A model generated the notes under the pieces. The model worked only from the letters and a program-made list of their open reading frames with translations, was not told the origin of the DNA and did not search any database. From positions 43,492 through 107,491 of the forward strand of contig NZ_JAGQBW010000010.1 of NCBI RefSeq assembly GCF_024345835.1: a DNA stretch of 64,000 nt, given 5' to 3'. Positions within the stretch are counted from its first letter, which is position 1. Each line of letters starts with the position of its first letter. Both the position numbers and the translations under genes were made by a program. Shown piece by piece: positions 18,249 to 27,987 of this stretch. The stretch is from Synechococcus sp. HJ21-Hayes (GTDB lineage Bacteria > Cyanobacteriota > Cyanobacteriia > PCC-6307 > Cyanobiaceae).

Positions 18249-19910
18249 CTAGGCAGCGGAAACGCCAGCCTTGTCCGGCGTGACGAGTAGTGCCTGCGAA
18301 CGGGCCCGGGTGAGGCCCGTGTAGAGCAGGCGCGGATCCCAGTGGCGCGTGGGAGGCATCAACAGCAGCACCTCCGCGTATTGGCTCCCCTGGGATTTGT
18401 GGATCGTGAGGGCCAGTGCTGGTGTGGCCTGGCTGAGACGGGCGGGGTGCAGCAGCCGTCCGCTGGGGAACAACACCAGCCGTTCGCCGTTTCGATCCAC
18501 CAGTACGCCGATGTCGCCATTGGCCAGGCCCTGCTCCGGCAGGTTGCGCTGGTTCAGCACCGGCGTCCCCAGGGGCCAGGCCTGGATGGGTTGTCCGTAG
18601 CGCTCAGCCAGCAGCTGGCGGTGCACGCTGTCCACCCCCCAGGGGCCTTGGCGCATGGGTGTGAGCAGGATGCACTGCTCCAGTTCCGCCAGCAGGGGCT
18701 CGCTGTTCTGGGGCAGGCTGTCCGCTTCGGGCCATTGGAGCTCCCTGGCCAGGCCAGCGAGCGTCTGCTGGTGCTCGCGCAGGCGAGCAAGCACGCTCTG
18801 GGGTAAGCGGTTGGTGCTGTGGGTGTGCCAGCGCAGGTTCTCGTTGGGGCCGAGGGCCTGGAGCTGGGTGATGAGGGAGGCACTGTCGAGCTGCAGCCGC
18901 TCCTGGGTTGGGCTGGGCCGCAGGGCCTGGGCCACGGCGGCGATGGCGCCGTTGTTGCGATAGGTGGTGGTGAGCTCCACGGCGGCTTCCCCCAGGGCCT
19001 GCAAGGGCTGGGGTTTGCACAGCTCCAGCAGCACAGCTCCAGGGCCCACCGGTGGCAATTGGGCGGGGTCGCCCACCAGTAGCAGGCGGCCATGGGGCGG
19101 CAGGGCGTGGAGCAGGGCCTGCATTAGGGGGAGATCCACCATCGACACCTCGTCCACCACCAGCAGATCCAGGGCGAGGGGATGGCGTTGGTGACGCCCG
19201 AAGCGCTCGCCACTGCTCTCCAGCAGGCGGTGCAACGTGCTGCAGGGGGCCTGCTGCAGGCGCTCGGCGATGGCGGCGTCGGCATCCAGGTGGCTGGCCC
19301 CTGCTACCACCGCCTGGCCCAGTCGGGTGGCCGCTTTGCCGGTGGGGGCGGCTAGGTGCAGGCGCAGCTGCGGCTGGAGCCGGAGTGCCGCCGCGAGCAT
19401 CTGGACCACCGTACTGGTCTTGCCGGTGCCGGGGCCCCCTCCCAGCAGTACCAGGCTGTGGCAGAGCACGGCCTGCACCGCCTGCTGTTGGCGTCTATCG
19501 AGGCCCTGGCTGGCGGCGTGGGCCAGGGCCTGTTGTAGCTGGTCGTCGGTGGCTGCCGCCGTGAGGGGTTGCTGGGCCCGTGCCTGCAGGTTCTCCAGGA
19601 CGGTTTGCAACTGAACGTGCCAACGCCGCCAACGCAGCTGCAGGCCATCGAGCACCAGCGGGGCCTCGGGGTTGCACTCGCTGGCCTCGGCCAGAGCCAC
19701 GAGGGGAGAGGCGGCCAGGGCCTGGCGATGGCGGCTCGGCCAGCCCTCCGGCGAGATCTCCTCAGGGGGCGCACCCGCGAGGTTGAGCTCCAGCTCCCCC
19801 CGTTCCAGGCCGCTGGCCAGGGCCGCGATCAGCTCCAGCACGGCTGGCTCCGCGGCGCACTGTCCGAGCCGGGGCAGGGTCTCCTGTAGGGCAACGGCCA
19901 GGCTGGTCAT
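18249..19910 (-). CDS. recD: exodeoxyribonuclease V subunit alpha (RecD)
   Basis: 553 residues from the ATG that overlaps the recB stop (ATGA); the much longer frame to 20750 is antisense-like extension inside recB and was rejected. Walker A GGGPGTGKTST, Walker B VVDEVSMVDLPLM, GDPAQLPPVGPG and a C-terminal UvrD-like block (ALTIHKSQGSQY, LLYTGLTRAR) identify the 5'-3' SF1 helicase of RecBCD. It loads on the 5' strand of broken DNA ends and regulates the nuclease. Slightly shorter than the E. coli protein (608). Confidence 0.92.
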   Translation of the reverse strand: MTSLAVALQETLPRLGQCAAEPAVLELIAALASGLERGELELNLAGAPPEEISPEGWPSRHRQALAASPLVALAEASECNPEAPLVLDGLQLRWRRWHVQLQTVLENLQARAQQPLTAAATDDQLQQALAHAASQGLDRRQQQAVQAVLCHSLVLLGGGPGTGKTSTVVQMLAAALRLQPQLRLHLAAPTGKAATRLGQAVVAGASHLDADAAIAERLQQAPCSTLHRLLESSGERFGRHQRHPLALDLLVVDEVSMVDLPLMQALLHALPPHGRLLLVGDPAQLPPVGPGAVLLELCKPQPLQALGEAAVELTTTYRNNGAIAAVAQALRPSPTQERLQLDSASLITQLQALGPNENLRWHTHSTNRLPQSVLARLREHQQTLAGLARELQWPEADSLPQNSEPLLAELEQCILLTPMRQGPWGVDSVHRQLLAERYGQPIQAWPLGTPVLNQRNLPEQGLANGDIGVLVDRNGERLVLFPSGRLLHPARLSQATPALALTIHKSQGSQYAEVLLLMPPTRHWDPRLLYTGLTRARSQALLVTPDKAGVSAA

Positions 19911-22900
19911 GGCTGGCCCTCCCGCAGCAGGGTGTCGAGGGCCAGAACCCGCTGCAGGGGCGGCTGTTCCACCAGCATGCCCGGCACGGCCGCTTCCTCG
20001 CTGCAGGGATGGTCGAGTGGGCCGGGCACCCCCCGCGGAAACACGTAGGCATAGCCGCCCAGATGACGAGCGGCGTCGTACTCGGGCAGGCGCCAGCGCA
20101 GATAGCGGTGCAGGGCCACCAGATAAAGGTGCGCCTGCAGGGGGTAGTGGTTCTGTTCCATCAGCTGGGCCATGGCGTCCTGGCTGTAGTGGAGCGGTCC
20201 GCAGGCCAGGGGTTGTCCGCCGGCATCGCGCACCCCCAGCCAGTTGCTTTTCCAGTCCGCCACCCACCAGCGCTCGCCCCAGCGGAAGACCAGATCGATG
20301 GAGCCGGTGAGGAATCCACGGCTGGCCACCTCCAGTTGGGCCAGCGTCCCGGCGTAGCGCGCGCCAAATAGGCCCCCGGGGTGTTGGGCAAAGGCTCGGG
20401 CCAACCCGGAGGCGCGGACCAGGGCTGGGCGTGGGCCTGGTGTCTGCGGCACGGCCAGGGGTAGATCGAAGTTCATCTCGTTCAACCGTTGCTGCCGCGG
20501 CAGATCTGCCAGGCGGGCCGCGCCCAGCGCTCCCCCCATGGGGCTGAGGCGCAGTTGCTCGATGCCGGCCAGCAAGGACTGTTGGTGAACCGGGTCCAGG
20601 CCGGCTCGCTGCAATTCCTGGGCCACCACGCTGGCCGTCTCCGGGCTGTCCGCGGGGGTCTCGTAGTCGATGCGCTCCAGGATTCGGTGGAGTGCATCGC
20701 CGGGGCCGGCACCGCGGGGGAACTGGGCCAGGGGGCCCTGGGCGGGCCACGGCGTGCCTGGCCCAGGGAGGGCGGCGCCATCGCTGCTCAGGGCATCGGT
20801 GTCGCGGCCCTCCTCGGTGATCTGGGGCGCCAGGGGTCTAGCGCTGTGGGCCCAGGCGGAATAGCTGCTGCGCCCCCAGGTCGTATCCAGGGTTTGCAGG
20901 GGGCGTGGACCCACCTCCAGGGTGCCGTCCTGTTTGGGGGCCTGCCAGCGTTCCTCGGGGCCCGGCAGTTGATCCGGATCGAGTTCATGGAGCGGCAGCT
21001 CCCGCCGTTGACCCTGGGCCAGTAACCAGCCCGCCAGGGGGTTGGCCTCTTGGCCCTTGGCCTCCACCCAGCCCAGCACCAGCAGATGGCGGGCCCGGGT
21101 TGCGGCCACGTAGGCGAGCCGCTCCCGTTCCTGCTCCTCAGCCTCTTGCTGGTCGCGGAAGGCGAGCCGGCCCACACCCCAGTGGGGGCTCAGGTGCAGG
21201 TCCAGCCGTGGGGCCGACCTGCCGGGAGGCCGCCAGCGACGGCCCACCCCCACGGTGGGTTTGGGGGCACGCCACAGGTAGGGGCAGATCACCACCGGAT
21301 ATTCGAGGCCCTTGCTGCGGTGCACCGTCACCACGGCGATGGCGGAATCGGCCGCATCGCTGTTGAGCTGGTGGGCCTCCGGCACCTCGCGATCGGGATC
21401 GAGCCGCAGGCGTCGGAGCCAGTCCGCGGCGGCGGCGGCACCAAGGCCTTCGCGGTGCAGTCGCTCCTGCACCAGTTCGGCCGCCTGCTGGATGTCCGCC
21501 AGCACCCGCCCCCCCAGCGCCAGCCGGGCCATTCCCTCGGTGTTGAGCAATTGGCCCAGGGCGGCCATCAGGCCCTGCCGCGGCAGGGCCGCCGCCAGCC
21601 GTGAGAGTTGATCGGCCAGGGCATCCCACCGCTGCTCCGGGGCGGAGGCGATCGTCTCAGCGCTCCAACCCAGCAGGGGCGAGGCGGCCAGCAGGCGCTG
21701 TCGGTTGGGGCTGCCGGGGTCCGCCAGGGCGTCCAGCAGTCTTTGCAATCCGGTGGCGCCCTCGCTGGCGAACACATCGCCGCGGCTCACCAGGCGGCTG
21801 GGCAGGCCCCTCTGCTCCAGGGCCCGGCGTAGCTCCTCCGCCTGGCGGTGGCTGCTCACGAGCAGGCACAGGTCGTTGGGTTCGAGGGGCCGCTCCCGAA
21901 CCGCCTCCCCCGGCCCGCCCTGGCGCAGCAGCAAGCGCCGCTGCAGCAATTGCAGGCACAGCCCCGATACCTGTTGAGGCAGTTGGTCGGCGCGCAAGGG
22001 CAGCAGCTGCAACGCCGCTTCCCCCTCCGGCAGTACCAGCTCGCCCTTATCGGCGCGGGCTTGCACCGGCGGCACCTCCAGCTGGGAGCGCACCAGCCCC
22101 GGGGCCATCAGGGCATTGAGGCCAGCCACCAGGGCCGCTGAGGAGCGACGGTTTTCGAACAGGCCATGGATGGCACCAGCCCGGTCACGCGCCAGGCGGT
22201 AGGTGGCCAGTTCCCCCCCGCGGAAGCGGTAGATCGCCTGCTTGGGGTCGCCCACCATCACCAGCAGATGGCTGGCGGGCCGCTGCGCATCTCCTGTCGC
22301 AAAGGCCTGCTCCAGGATCCGCCACTGGATCGGATCGGTGTCCTGGAACTCATCGATCAGGGCCACCCGGTAGCGGTCCCGCAGGGCCTGCAACAGGCTG
22401 GTGGCCGCGGCGTCCGGCTGCTCGCCCGGGTCGAGACCCTCCAGCAGCTCACCGAAGCCCATGCGGCCACTGCGGCTGCGACGTTGCCGCAGCTCCCGCC
22501 GGCCCCAGTGGGCGCTGTGCAGCAGGGTGAGTTCGGCGGGAGCATCGACCAGGCCGGCAATGGCCTCCAGCAGGGGGGCCTGCGGCAAGGAGCGTCCCTC
22601 CCCTTCCAGGGCACTGGTTGCCTTGCAGAAGGCGCCGGGGTGGAAGTAGTCGAGCAGTAGCCGCTCGCGGGTGCTTTTCTCGCCATTCAGCAGGCTGAGC
22701 ACGGCGTCGTAGCCAGGGGGCTCCGCTTGGGCCGCCAGCCAGTGGTTCACCTGGGCCACCCGGTTGCTGCGGGGCTTGGCCACATAGGGCGTGGTCGAAC
22801 CGCCCCCCAGGGCCTTGAGTTCGGCGGCGGTGCTGCAGAGGTCATGCTCGAGGGCCTCGCCGCGGTGGTTCCATTCCTCGGCAAAGGCGGCCCAGGCCTT

Positions 22901-23578
22901 AAGCCAGTGCTCCTGCAGTTGGGTGCCCAGGGGTTCATCGACGCTCCAGCCGGGTGGCAGGGGATCGAGGTCCAGGGCGGGATCGCTATCCAGTTGTTTG
23001 AGGTGCTGCTCCAGCAACGCCGGCTTCAGCCCCCGCAGTTCCAGCCCCGCCAGCAGTGGGGCGGGTAGGGGCAGGAGCTGCTGCTGCCAGTAGTCGTGGC
23101 ATACCTGGCGGCGCCGTTCGCCGTCGTCGCTCTCCAATTCCACGGCTGGTCCCAGGCCAGCTTCCAGGGCCCGGCGTTGCAGGGTGCGCCGGCAGAACCC
23201 GTGGATGGTGGTGATGTCAGCCCGGTCCAGTTGTTCCAGGGCCAGCAACAGGGGGCCTGGCTTCAGCTCGGGATGGGCTGCCAGCCAGGTGAGCAGCACC
23301 GGGTCGGCGGTTGTGCTTCCGGGCTGCTCCAGCAGCGCCAGGGCCTGCTGCAGCCGTTGGGCGATGCGGTCGCGCAGTTCGGCCGCGGCGGCCTCGGTGA
23401 AGGTCACCACCAGCAGCTGCTCGAGAGCGAGTTGTCGCTCGCACACCAACCGCAGCACCAGGTGCGCCAGGGCAAAGGTCTTGCCTGTGCCGGCACTGGC
23501 CTCCAGTAGCTGAACGCCGTTGTCGAGCGGAAAGCCGTTGGCCTCGAAGGGCTGCACCACCGGCGGCTGGAGGGTCAT
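19907..23578 (-). CDS. recB: exodeoxyribonuclease V subunit beta (RecB)
   Basis: 1223 residues. N-terminal UvrD-type helicase with Walker A EASAGTGKTFALAHL, Walker B ALIDEFQDTDPIQW, and VTVHRSKGLEYPVVICPYLW. A C-terminal nuclease domain carries GSIDLVFRWGERWWVADWKS, with the metal-binding Asp and catalytic Asp-x-Lys of RecB nucleases. It is the 3'-5' helicase and only nuclease of the complex that processes double-strand breaks and degrades foreign linear DNA. Joined to recC and recD by ATGA overlaps at both ends. Confidence 0.95.
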   Translation of the reverse strand: MTLQPPVVQPFEANGFPLDNGVQLLEASAGTGKTFALAHLVLRLVCERQLALEQLLVVTFTEAAAAELRDRIAQRLQQALALLEQPGSTTADPVLLTWLAAHPELKPGPLLLALEQLDRADITTIHGFCRRTLQRRALEAGLGPAVELESDDGERRRQVCHDYWQQQLLPLPAPLLAGLELRGLKPALLEQHLKQLDSDPALDLDPLPPGWSVDEPLGTQLQEHWLKAWAAFAEEWNHRGEALEHDLCSTAAELKALGGGSTTPYVAKPRSNRVAQVNHWLAAQAEPPGYDAVLSLLNGEKSTRERLLLDYFHPGAFCKATSALEGEGRSLPQAPLLEAIAGLVDAPAELTLLHSAHWGRRELRQRRSRSGRMGFGELLEGLDPGEQPDAAATSLLQALRDRYRVALIDEFQDTDPIQWRILEQAFATGDAQRPASHLLVMVGDPKQAIYRFRGGELATYRLARDRAGAIHGLFENRRSSAALVAGLNALMAPGLVRSQLEVPPVQARADKGELVLPEGEAALQLLPLRADQLPQQVSGLCLQLLQRRLLLRQGGPGEAVRERPLEPNDLCLLVSSHRQAEELRRALEQRGLPSRLVSRGDVFASEGATGLQRLLDALADPGSPNRQRLLAASPLLGWSAETIASAPEQRWDALADQLSRLAAALPRQGLMAALGQLLNTEGMARLALGGRVLADIQQAAELVQERLHREGLGAAAAADWLRRLRLDPDREVPEAHQLNSDAADSAIAVVTVHRSKGLEYPVVICPYLWRAPKPTVGVGRRWRPPGRSAPRLDLHLSPHWGVGRLAFRDQQEAEEQERERLAYVAATRARHLLVLGWVEAKGQEANPLAGWLLAQGQRRELPLHELDPDQLPGPEERWQAPKQDGTLEVGPRPLQTLDTTWGRSSYSAWAHSARPLAPQITEEGRDTDALSSDGAALPGPGTPWPAQGPLAQFPRGAGPGDALHRILERIDYETPADSPETASVVAQELQRAGLDPVHQQSLLAGIEQLRLSPMGGALGAARLADLPRQQRLNEMNFDLPLAVPQTPGPRPALVRASGLARAFAQHPGGLFGARYAGTLAQLEVASRGFLTGSIDLVFRWGERWWVADWKSNWLGVRDAGGQPLACGPLHYSQDAMAQLMEQNHYPLQAHLYLVALHRYLRWRLPEYDAARHLGGYAYVFPRGVPGPLDHPCSEEAAVPGMLVEQPPLQRVLALDTLLREGQP

Positions 23579-26500
23579 GACGTCACCGCTTCGCTGTGGT
23601 CGAGCAGGGGCGTGAACAGCGCCAGGGCCAAATTCTGGACCTCTGGGCTGAGTAGCTCGCTGCCACTGAGGCTGGCCCCGAAGCAGGCGGCCTGGATCTC
23701 ATCGCTGCGTTCGGCGCGGCTGTAGGCGCTGCCCTCCCAGGTGGCGCAGCCTTTCTGGAGGCCACTGCCCACCTTTTTGCGCTCGGCCTCGGCATAGGCC
23801 CAACCCGTTTCCGGTGGCACCGGCCAGCAGCGTTGCCGGTGGCTCTCGCGCCACTGCTGCAGTTGTTCCAGCAGCTGTGCGGCCTGGGCACCGGCCGGGG
23901 GTCTCAGCCGTGTCACCACGGCAAAGCTGTTGGCGTCACGGGCGATCAGGACGCCCTGCCGCGGGGCCTCACCGGCCGCGGCTGCCAGCAGTAGATCCAG
24001 CCACAGCTGGAGCCGCTGGCGGCAGCGCGGTTTGGCGGTGTGGAGCAACACCAGGGCGTCGCCGCGCCAGGCCAGCTCGGCCTGGAGATCGCCATGGACG
24101 GCAAGGCGCCGCTGCTCGGGACCCTGCTGGGCTAGGGCGAGCTGCAGGGAGCTCCAGCGCTGGTGGAGGCCTCTGGCCTCCAGCTCGCCGGCGGCCAGGG
24201 GCGGCAGTAGCCCCCGGCCCCGTTGCTGCTGGACCCAGTCCGGTGGTTCGCCGGTGTGATCGAGTTGTTGGCGCAGCAGGGCCGAGCGCTGGCGTTCATC
24301 GAGGCTGAGGGCTTCGAGATCGTCGATGCGACGACTCCATTCCTTGGGCCGCAGTCCCAGGCTTTCGAGCCACAGCTCCTGGGGGGTCATCAGCCAGCGC
24401 TGCAGGTCGGCATACGGGTCGTTGACCGCGCGGGGCTCGGGTTGGGGCCTAGCCCCCAGGGCGAGGGCCTGGGGGGGCTGGCTGGCCTGTTGCTCCAACA
24501 GCTGCCGCGCCTGCAGCAGCCGGCGATCGCAACTGGCGGCGGGCCAGGGGCCATCACTGAGAAAGTTGCGGCGCTCCAGTGGATTGGGGGCGTGCTCGCG
24601 CAGGGGCATGGGCAGCTGTTCCTGTTCCAGCAGCGCCAGCCACTGGCGTACCGGGGTGGAGGGCATCAACGGCTCACCGGTGCGTTCGTCGCGGTTGCTC
24701 CAGGTGATCAGGAGGTGCTGCCTAGCTGATAGCAGGCTTTCCAGCAGCACGTAGCGATCCTGATCGCCGGGGCTGGGGTCGCCCAGTTGCCGTTGCTGCT
24801 CCATGAGGTGGAATCCAGGCCGTTCCCGCTGGCGCGGGAAGGCGCCGGCATCGAGCCCCATCAGCACGATCACCCGATGGGGGATGGCGCGCATCGGCTC
24901 CAGGGCGCTGATGGTGAGGGCCCCGCTGCGGTGCCCGAAGCGGCCGCTGTCTGCACTGAGCCGCTCCCCCAGCACCTCGGCCACCACCGGCGCCTCCAGC
25001 TGCAGCCCACTGCCACCGGCCACCTCCTGCCACTCGGCCATGGCCGCCAGGATCGACTGCACTTCCCAGGCCTGCTCCCCACCGTCCCCGAACAGGTCGT
25101 TGAGTTGCTGCCGTAGCAGCGGTGCCCATTGGGCCGGGGTTCGGGGCTGCCGGAGCTGGCGCAGGGCATCCCGCAGCTGGCCCAGCAGCGCCAGCCAGCG
25201 CAGCTGTTGCTCGAGGCTTCCGCCCATGGCCAGGGGTGCCGTGGCGGAGGGGGCCAGGCCCGGTTCCTCGGGCAGTACCAGCCCCAGCAACAGCCTGTCG
25301 ATCGCCCAGGCCAGGCTGTGGGTTGGGTCGCCGCTGCGGGCGGCCCCATCCAGCCCCCAGCGGAATCCGGCCCGCTGCAGCAGTTCGCTGATACCGCCGG
25401 CCTCTGCTGTCGCAATGCCGTGTTGGCTGAGCAGGGGCCCGCAGGCGAGCAGCCCCTCCAGGGCCGAGGCGGTGAGACGTTCCCCCCCCAGGGCAAGCAG
25501 GGCCAGCCAGCCCTGGCTGATGCCGGCCTCGCTCTGCTGGCTGCGGTCGGTGAGACGCCAGGGCAGGGTCACCCCCGTGGCGGCGCTGTCGCCAAACACG
25601 GCCCCCACCAGCGGCGCAAAGGCATCCACCTGGGGCGTCATCACCAGGATGTCCCGGGGGCTCAGGCTGGGATCTGCCGCCATCAGCTGCAGCAACCGGT
25701 CGCGCACGATCTGCACCTGCCGCAGCCGCCCCGGGCAGGCGTGGAACTCCAGGGAGTTGTCGCTGTCGGCGCGCCGGAGGGGAGCCTGTTCCTCGGGATC
25801 CACTAACTGGGCCTGCAGCTGCTCCAACAGACTGGGCTCGTCGCCGCCGGCGGCGAAGAAGAGGTCTTCCTCGCGCCAGGCGCCCAGCTGGGTTTCGCCG
25901 GACCCCTCCAGCAGTTTCTGGAACTCGGCCCCGAGCCGGCCGAAGCGGGCCTCGAGCCGCGGTGCGCTGAGGAGCCAGTCTTCGCCGAGGGGGTCCAGGC
26001 CGCCGGGCTGCCCCTCCAGGCGCTGCCACAGGTCGCGGCAGGGGGTGAGCAGGTAGAGCTCCACCTCCATCACCCCCGAGAGGGCCTGCAGCAGTTGCAC
26101 CTGAATCGGCGCCATGCTGCTGAGCCCGAACAGCCGCAGGGGCTGGTCCAGCGCCAGGCCGGGCAGCGGCTCGCCCCTCGGCCATGTCTGCAGGCGTTCG
26201 ATCACCGCCGCCACCCGCAGGCCGAAGGGCTGGGTGGCCAGGCGCTCGGCCAACTGGGCCAGCAGCAGGGGCTGCCAGTGCTGGTCCGTCGCCAGGGGCC
26301 GGCCGTGGCCATCGAGGCGCTGGCCCGCGCACCAGGCCGCCACCATGGCCGGCCGGTAGAGGGTGTAGTCGTCAAAGGCGTCGGCAATGGCCCGCCCCAG
26401 TTGCCACAGGGGCCGATCCAGCTGGGCCAGTTGGCCCCCTGTTCCGTGGCCCCGCTGTTCCAGCCAGCGGCGCAGCAGCAGTGCTTCCGGTTGCTGCACC

Positions 26501-26844
26501 AACGCCGGCAGCAACTCCAGCAGGGGCCACACCAGTTGGTTGGCCCGCCAGGGATCGGGGCCCGGGGCCATGGCGGTGTCCGGCGGTGCGAGTAACCCCT
26601 CCACCAGCTGCCGCAGGTGGCTGCCAGGAAAGGGAAAGCGCAGATTGGCGGCGATGCCACCGGCGTCGGTGCCTTCCTCACCGCCCACCCCCAGGGCGAT
26701 CTGTTCCCCCAGCCAGCGGCTGGTGGGCCAGGTGTTCACGATCACCTGGGCCTGCTCAAAGGGGCCGGGTGGGTCCAGCTGCAGCTTGGCCGCCAGCACC
26801 CGGGCCAGGATCTCGGCGCGGTTGCTGCGGAATACCGTGAGCAC
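23575..26844 (-). CDS. recC: exodeoxyribonuclease V subunit gamma (RecC)
   Basis: 1089 residues from a GTG (VLTVFRSNRAEILARVLA), preferred because family members begin with a short strand followed by an S-N-R block; the frame extends upstream into the phosphatase gene without conserved sequence. Recognisable blocks are FEQAQVIVNTWPTSRWLGEQ, DILVMTPQVDAFAPLVGAVF, IVLMGLDAGAFPRQ and WSNRDERTGEPLMPS. RecC scaffolds the complex and reads the Chi-type signal. The chi sequence of this lineage cannot be read from here. Begins 6 bases after the upstream stop, so it is in the same operon. Confidence 0.92.
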   Translation of the reverse strand: MLTVFRSNRAEILARVLAAKLQLDPPGPFEQAQVIVNTWPTSRWLGEQIALGVGGEEGTDAGGIAANLRFPFPGSHLRQLVEGLLAPPDTAMAPGPDPWRANQLVWPLLELLPALVQQPEALLLRRWLEQRGHGTGGQLAQLDRPLWQLGRAIADAFDDYTLYRPAMVAAWCAGQRLDGHGRPLATDQHWQPLLLAQLAERLATQPFGLRVAAVIERLQTWPRGEPLPGLALDQPLRLFGLSSMAPIQVQLLQALSGVMEVELYLLTPCRDLWQRLEGQPGGLDPLGEDWLLSAPRLEARFGRLGAEFQKLLEGSGETQLGAWREEDLFFAAGGDEPSLLEQLQAQLVDPEEQAPLRRADSDNSLEFHACPGRLRQVQIVRDRLLQLMAADPSLSPRDILVMTPQVDAFAPLVGAVFGDSAATGVTLPWRLTDRSQQSEAGISQGWLALLALGGERLTASALEGLLACGPLLSQHGIATAEAGGISELLQRAGFRWGLDGAARSGDPTHSLAWAIDRLLLGLVLPEEPGLAPSATAPLAMGGSLEQQLRWLALLGQLRDALRQLRQPRTPAQWAPLLRQQLNDLFGDGGEQAWEVQSILAAMAEWQEVAGGSGLQLEAPVVAEVLGERLSADSGRFGHRSGALTISALEPMRAIPHRVIVLMGLDAGAFPRQRERPGFHLMEQQRQLGDPSPGDQDRYVLLESLLSARQHLLITWSNRDERTGEPLMPSTPVRQWLALLEQEQLPMPLREHAPNPLERRNFLSDGPWPAASCDRRLLQARQLLEQQASQPPQALALGARPQPEPRAVNDPYADLQRWLMTPQELWLESLGLRPKEWSRRIDDLEALSLDERQRSALLRQQLDHTGEPPDWVQQQRGRGLLPPLAAGELEARGLHQRWSSLQLALAQQGPEQRRLAVHGDLQAELAWRGDALVLLHTAKPRCRQRLQLWLDLLLAAAAGEAPRQGVLIARDANSFAVVTRLRPPAGAQAAQLLEQLQQWRESHRQRCWPVPPETGWAYAEAERKKVGSGLQKGCATWEGSAYSRAERSDEIQAACFGASLSGSELLSPEVQNLALALFTPLLDHSEAVTS

Positions 26845-26849
26845 AGGGG

Positions 26850-27515
26850 TCAGCAGCGACTCAGGCTGGGGATGCGCAGGCCCGGCAGGGGGGCGGCCGC
26901 CTCGGGCCGCAGCCCGGGCACGGCCATGACGGCGCCCGTTTCCGGGCAGTAGGCGCTGAGGTCGCCGCCGTAGCAAGCCCCCGTGTCCACCATCACGATG
27001 TGGCGCAGATGGCGCACATGGGGGCCGGGGGTGTGGCCGATCACCACGTCGCCGAAGCGGCCGTCGTAGTGCTGCCAGAAACCCATGCGTATCCGGAGAT
27101 CCGGTTGCCAGGTGGTGGGATCAAAGCCGGCATGGGTGGCCACCCAGCCGTTTCCCCAGTAGGCCATCGGCAGGTTGTCGAGTCGCTCCAGCCACTGACG
27201 GCAGAGTTGATCGCCGAGATGGCGGTAGGTGTCGCAGCCCGCCAGGCTCGGTTGGCCGCCCCAAGGGCCACGCCGCAGGGCCTGCACCAGGTCGGCCTCG
27301 TGGTTGCCCTTCAGCCACACGGCCCGGCCCTGCTCCACCAGGCCCCAGATCCGGGCCATGGTGCTGGCGATGGCCGGCCCGCGGTTGATGGCATCGCCGC
27401 AGAACACCAGTCGGTCGCCGCTGGGCAGCCGTTCCAGTAGCTGCTCGAGCGAGCCTGCGCACCCATGGACGTCGCCGATCACCCAGTGATGGCAGCGACT
27501 GCTGACGGACGTCAT
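26850..27515 (-). CDS. PPP-family metallophosphatase
   Basis: 221 residues. The three phosphoesterase signatures occur in order: VIGDVHGC, VFCGDAINRGP and LKGNHEAD, followed by GWVATHAGFD and VIGHTPGP. This matches serine/threonine protein phosphatases or symmetrical Ap4A hydrolases. In the second motif the usual GDxxDRG reads GDAINRG, Asn for Asp, which occurs in some bacterial members. Lies directly upstream of recC in the same direction, so it may be co-transcribed with the DNA-repair genes. Confidence 0.85.
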   Translation of the reverse strand: MTSVSSRCHHWVIGDVHGCAGSLEQLLERLPSGDRLVFCGDAINRGPAIASTMARIWGLVEQGRAVWLKGNHEADLVQALRRGPWGGQPSLAGCDTYRHLGDQLCRQWLERLDNLPMAYWGNGWVATHAGFDPTTWQPDLRIRMGFWQHYDGRFGDVVIGHTPGPHVRHLRHIVMVDTGACYGGDLSAYCPETGAVMAVPGLRPEAAAPLPGLRIPSLSRC

Positions 27516-27609
27516 GAAGAGGACGCGTTAAGACCAGTCTGGCGGTCCATGGGCTGATCTGTCAGCCCCTGAATCGCTGGTAGCTTGCCGATCAGAGCTG
27601 CACGCTGTG

Positions 27610-27939
27610 ATGGATCCCAAGTCGCTGCCGGTGGGTCAGCGGGTCGCGGCCCTGGTGAAGGCCCTGGACGGCGCCAAGCGCACCAACGAAGCCCTGGCCC
27701 GCTGCACGGACGGCGACGCGATGGTGGATGTGCTGCTTGATGCCTCCAGCAAGTTGGGGCTGGGGCTCAGCCGCCGTGATCTGGTGAACACGCCCCCGAT
27801 CCGCGATTGGATCTGGTGGAAGAACAAGGAAGCGGTTCTCACCATCGGTGATGCCAAGCCCCGCTATCAGCAGGATGCCGATCCAGCCAAGCGTTCGGAT
27901 GGAGAGCCTCCCCGCAGAAAGTTCCTCGGCCTGTTCTGA
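27610..27939 (+). CDS. cyanobacterial hypothetical protein
   Basis: 109 residues from ATG 27610 (a GTG directly before it is an alternative). The middle contains LARCTDGDAMVDVLLDASSK and RDLVNTPPIRDWIWWKNKEA, which read like a small helical domain; the tail is charged and ends RKFLGLF. I recognise no function. The stop codon lies inside a 17-bp tandem repeat. Confidence 0.65.
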   Translation: MDPKSLPVGQRVAALVKALDGAKRTNEALARCTDGDAMVDVLLDASSKLGLGLSRRDLVNTPPIRDWIWWKNKEAVLTIGDAKPRYQQDADPAKRSDGEPPRRKFLGLF

Positions 27940-27981
27940 GCGCCAGGCTGTTCTGAGCGCCAGGCTGTTCTGGGTGCCAGG
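27931..27981. repeat. 17-bp tandem repeat, three copies
   Basis: Unit CTGTTCTGAGCGCCAGG occurs at 27931-27947 and 27948-27964 exactly, and at 27965-27981 with two differences. The first copy contains the stop codon of the upstream gene. It lies between two convergent genes. Confidence 0.9.
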
Positions 27982-27987
27982 TCCTGC

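Noticed and set aside
19911..20750. N-terminal 280-residue extension of RecD
   Set aside because: The extension is out-of-frame reading of recB, rich in Pro, Gly and Arg with no conserved motif. The ATG overlapping the recB stop gives a normal RecD.
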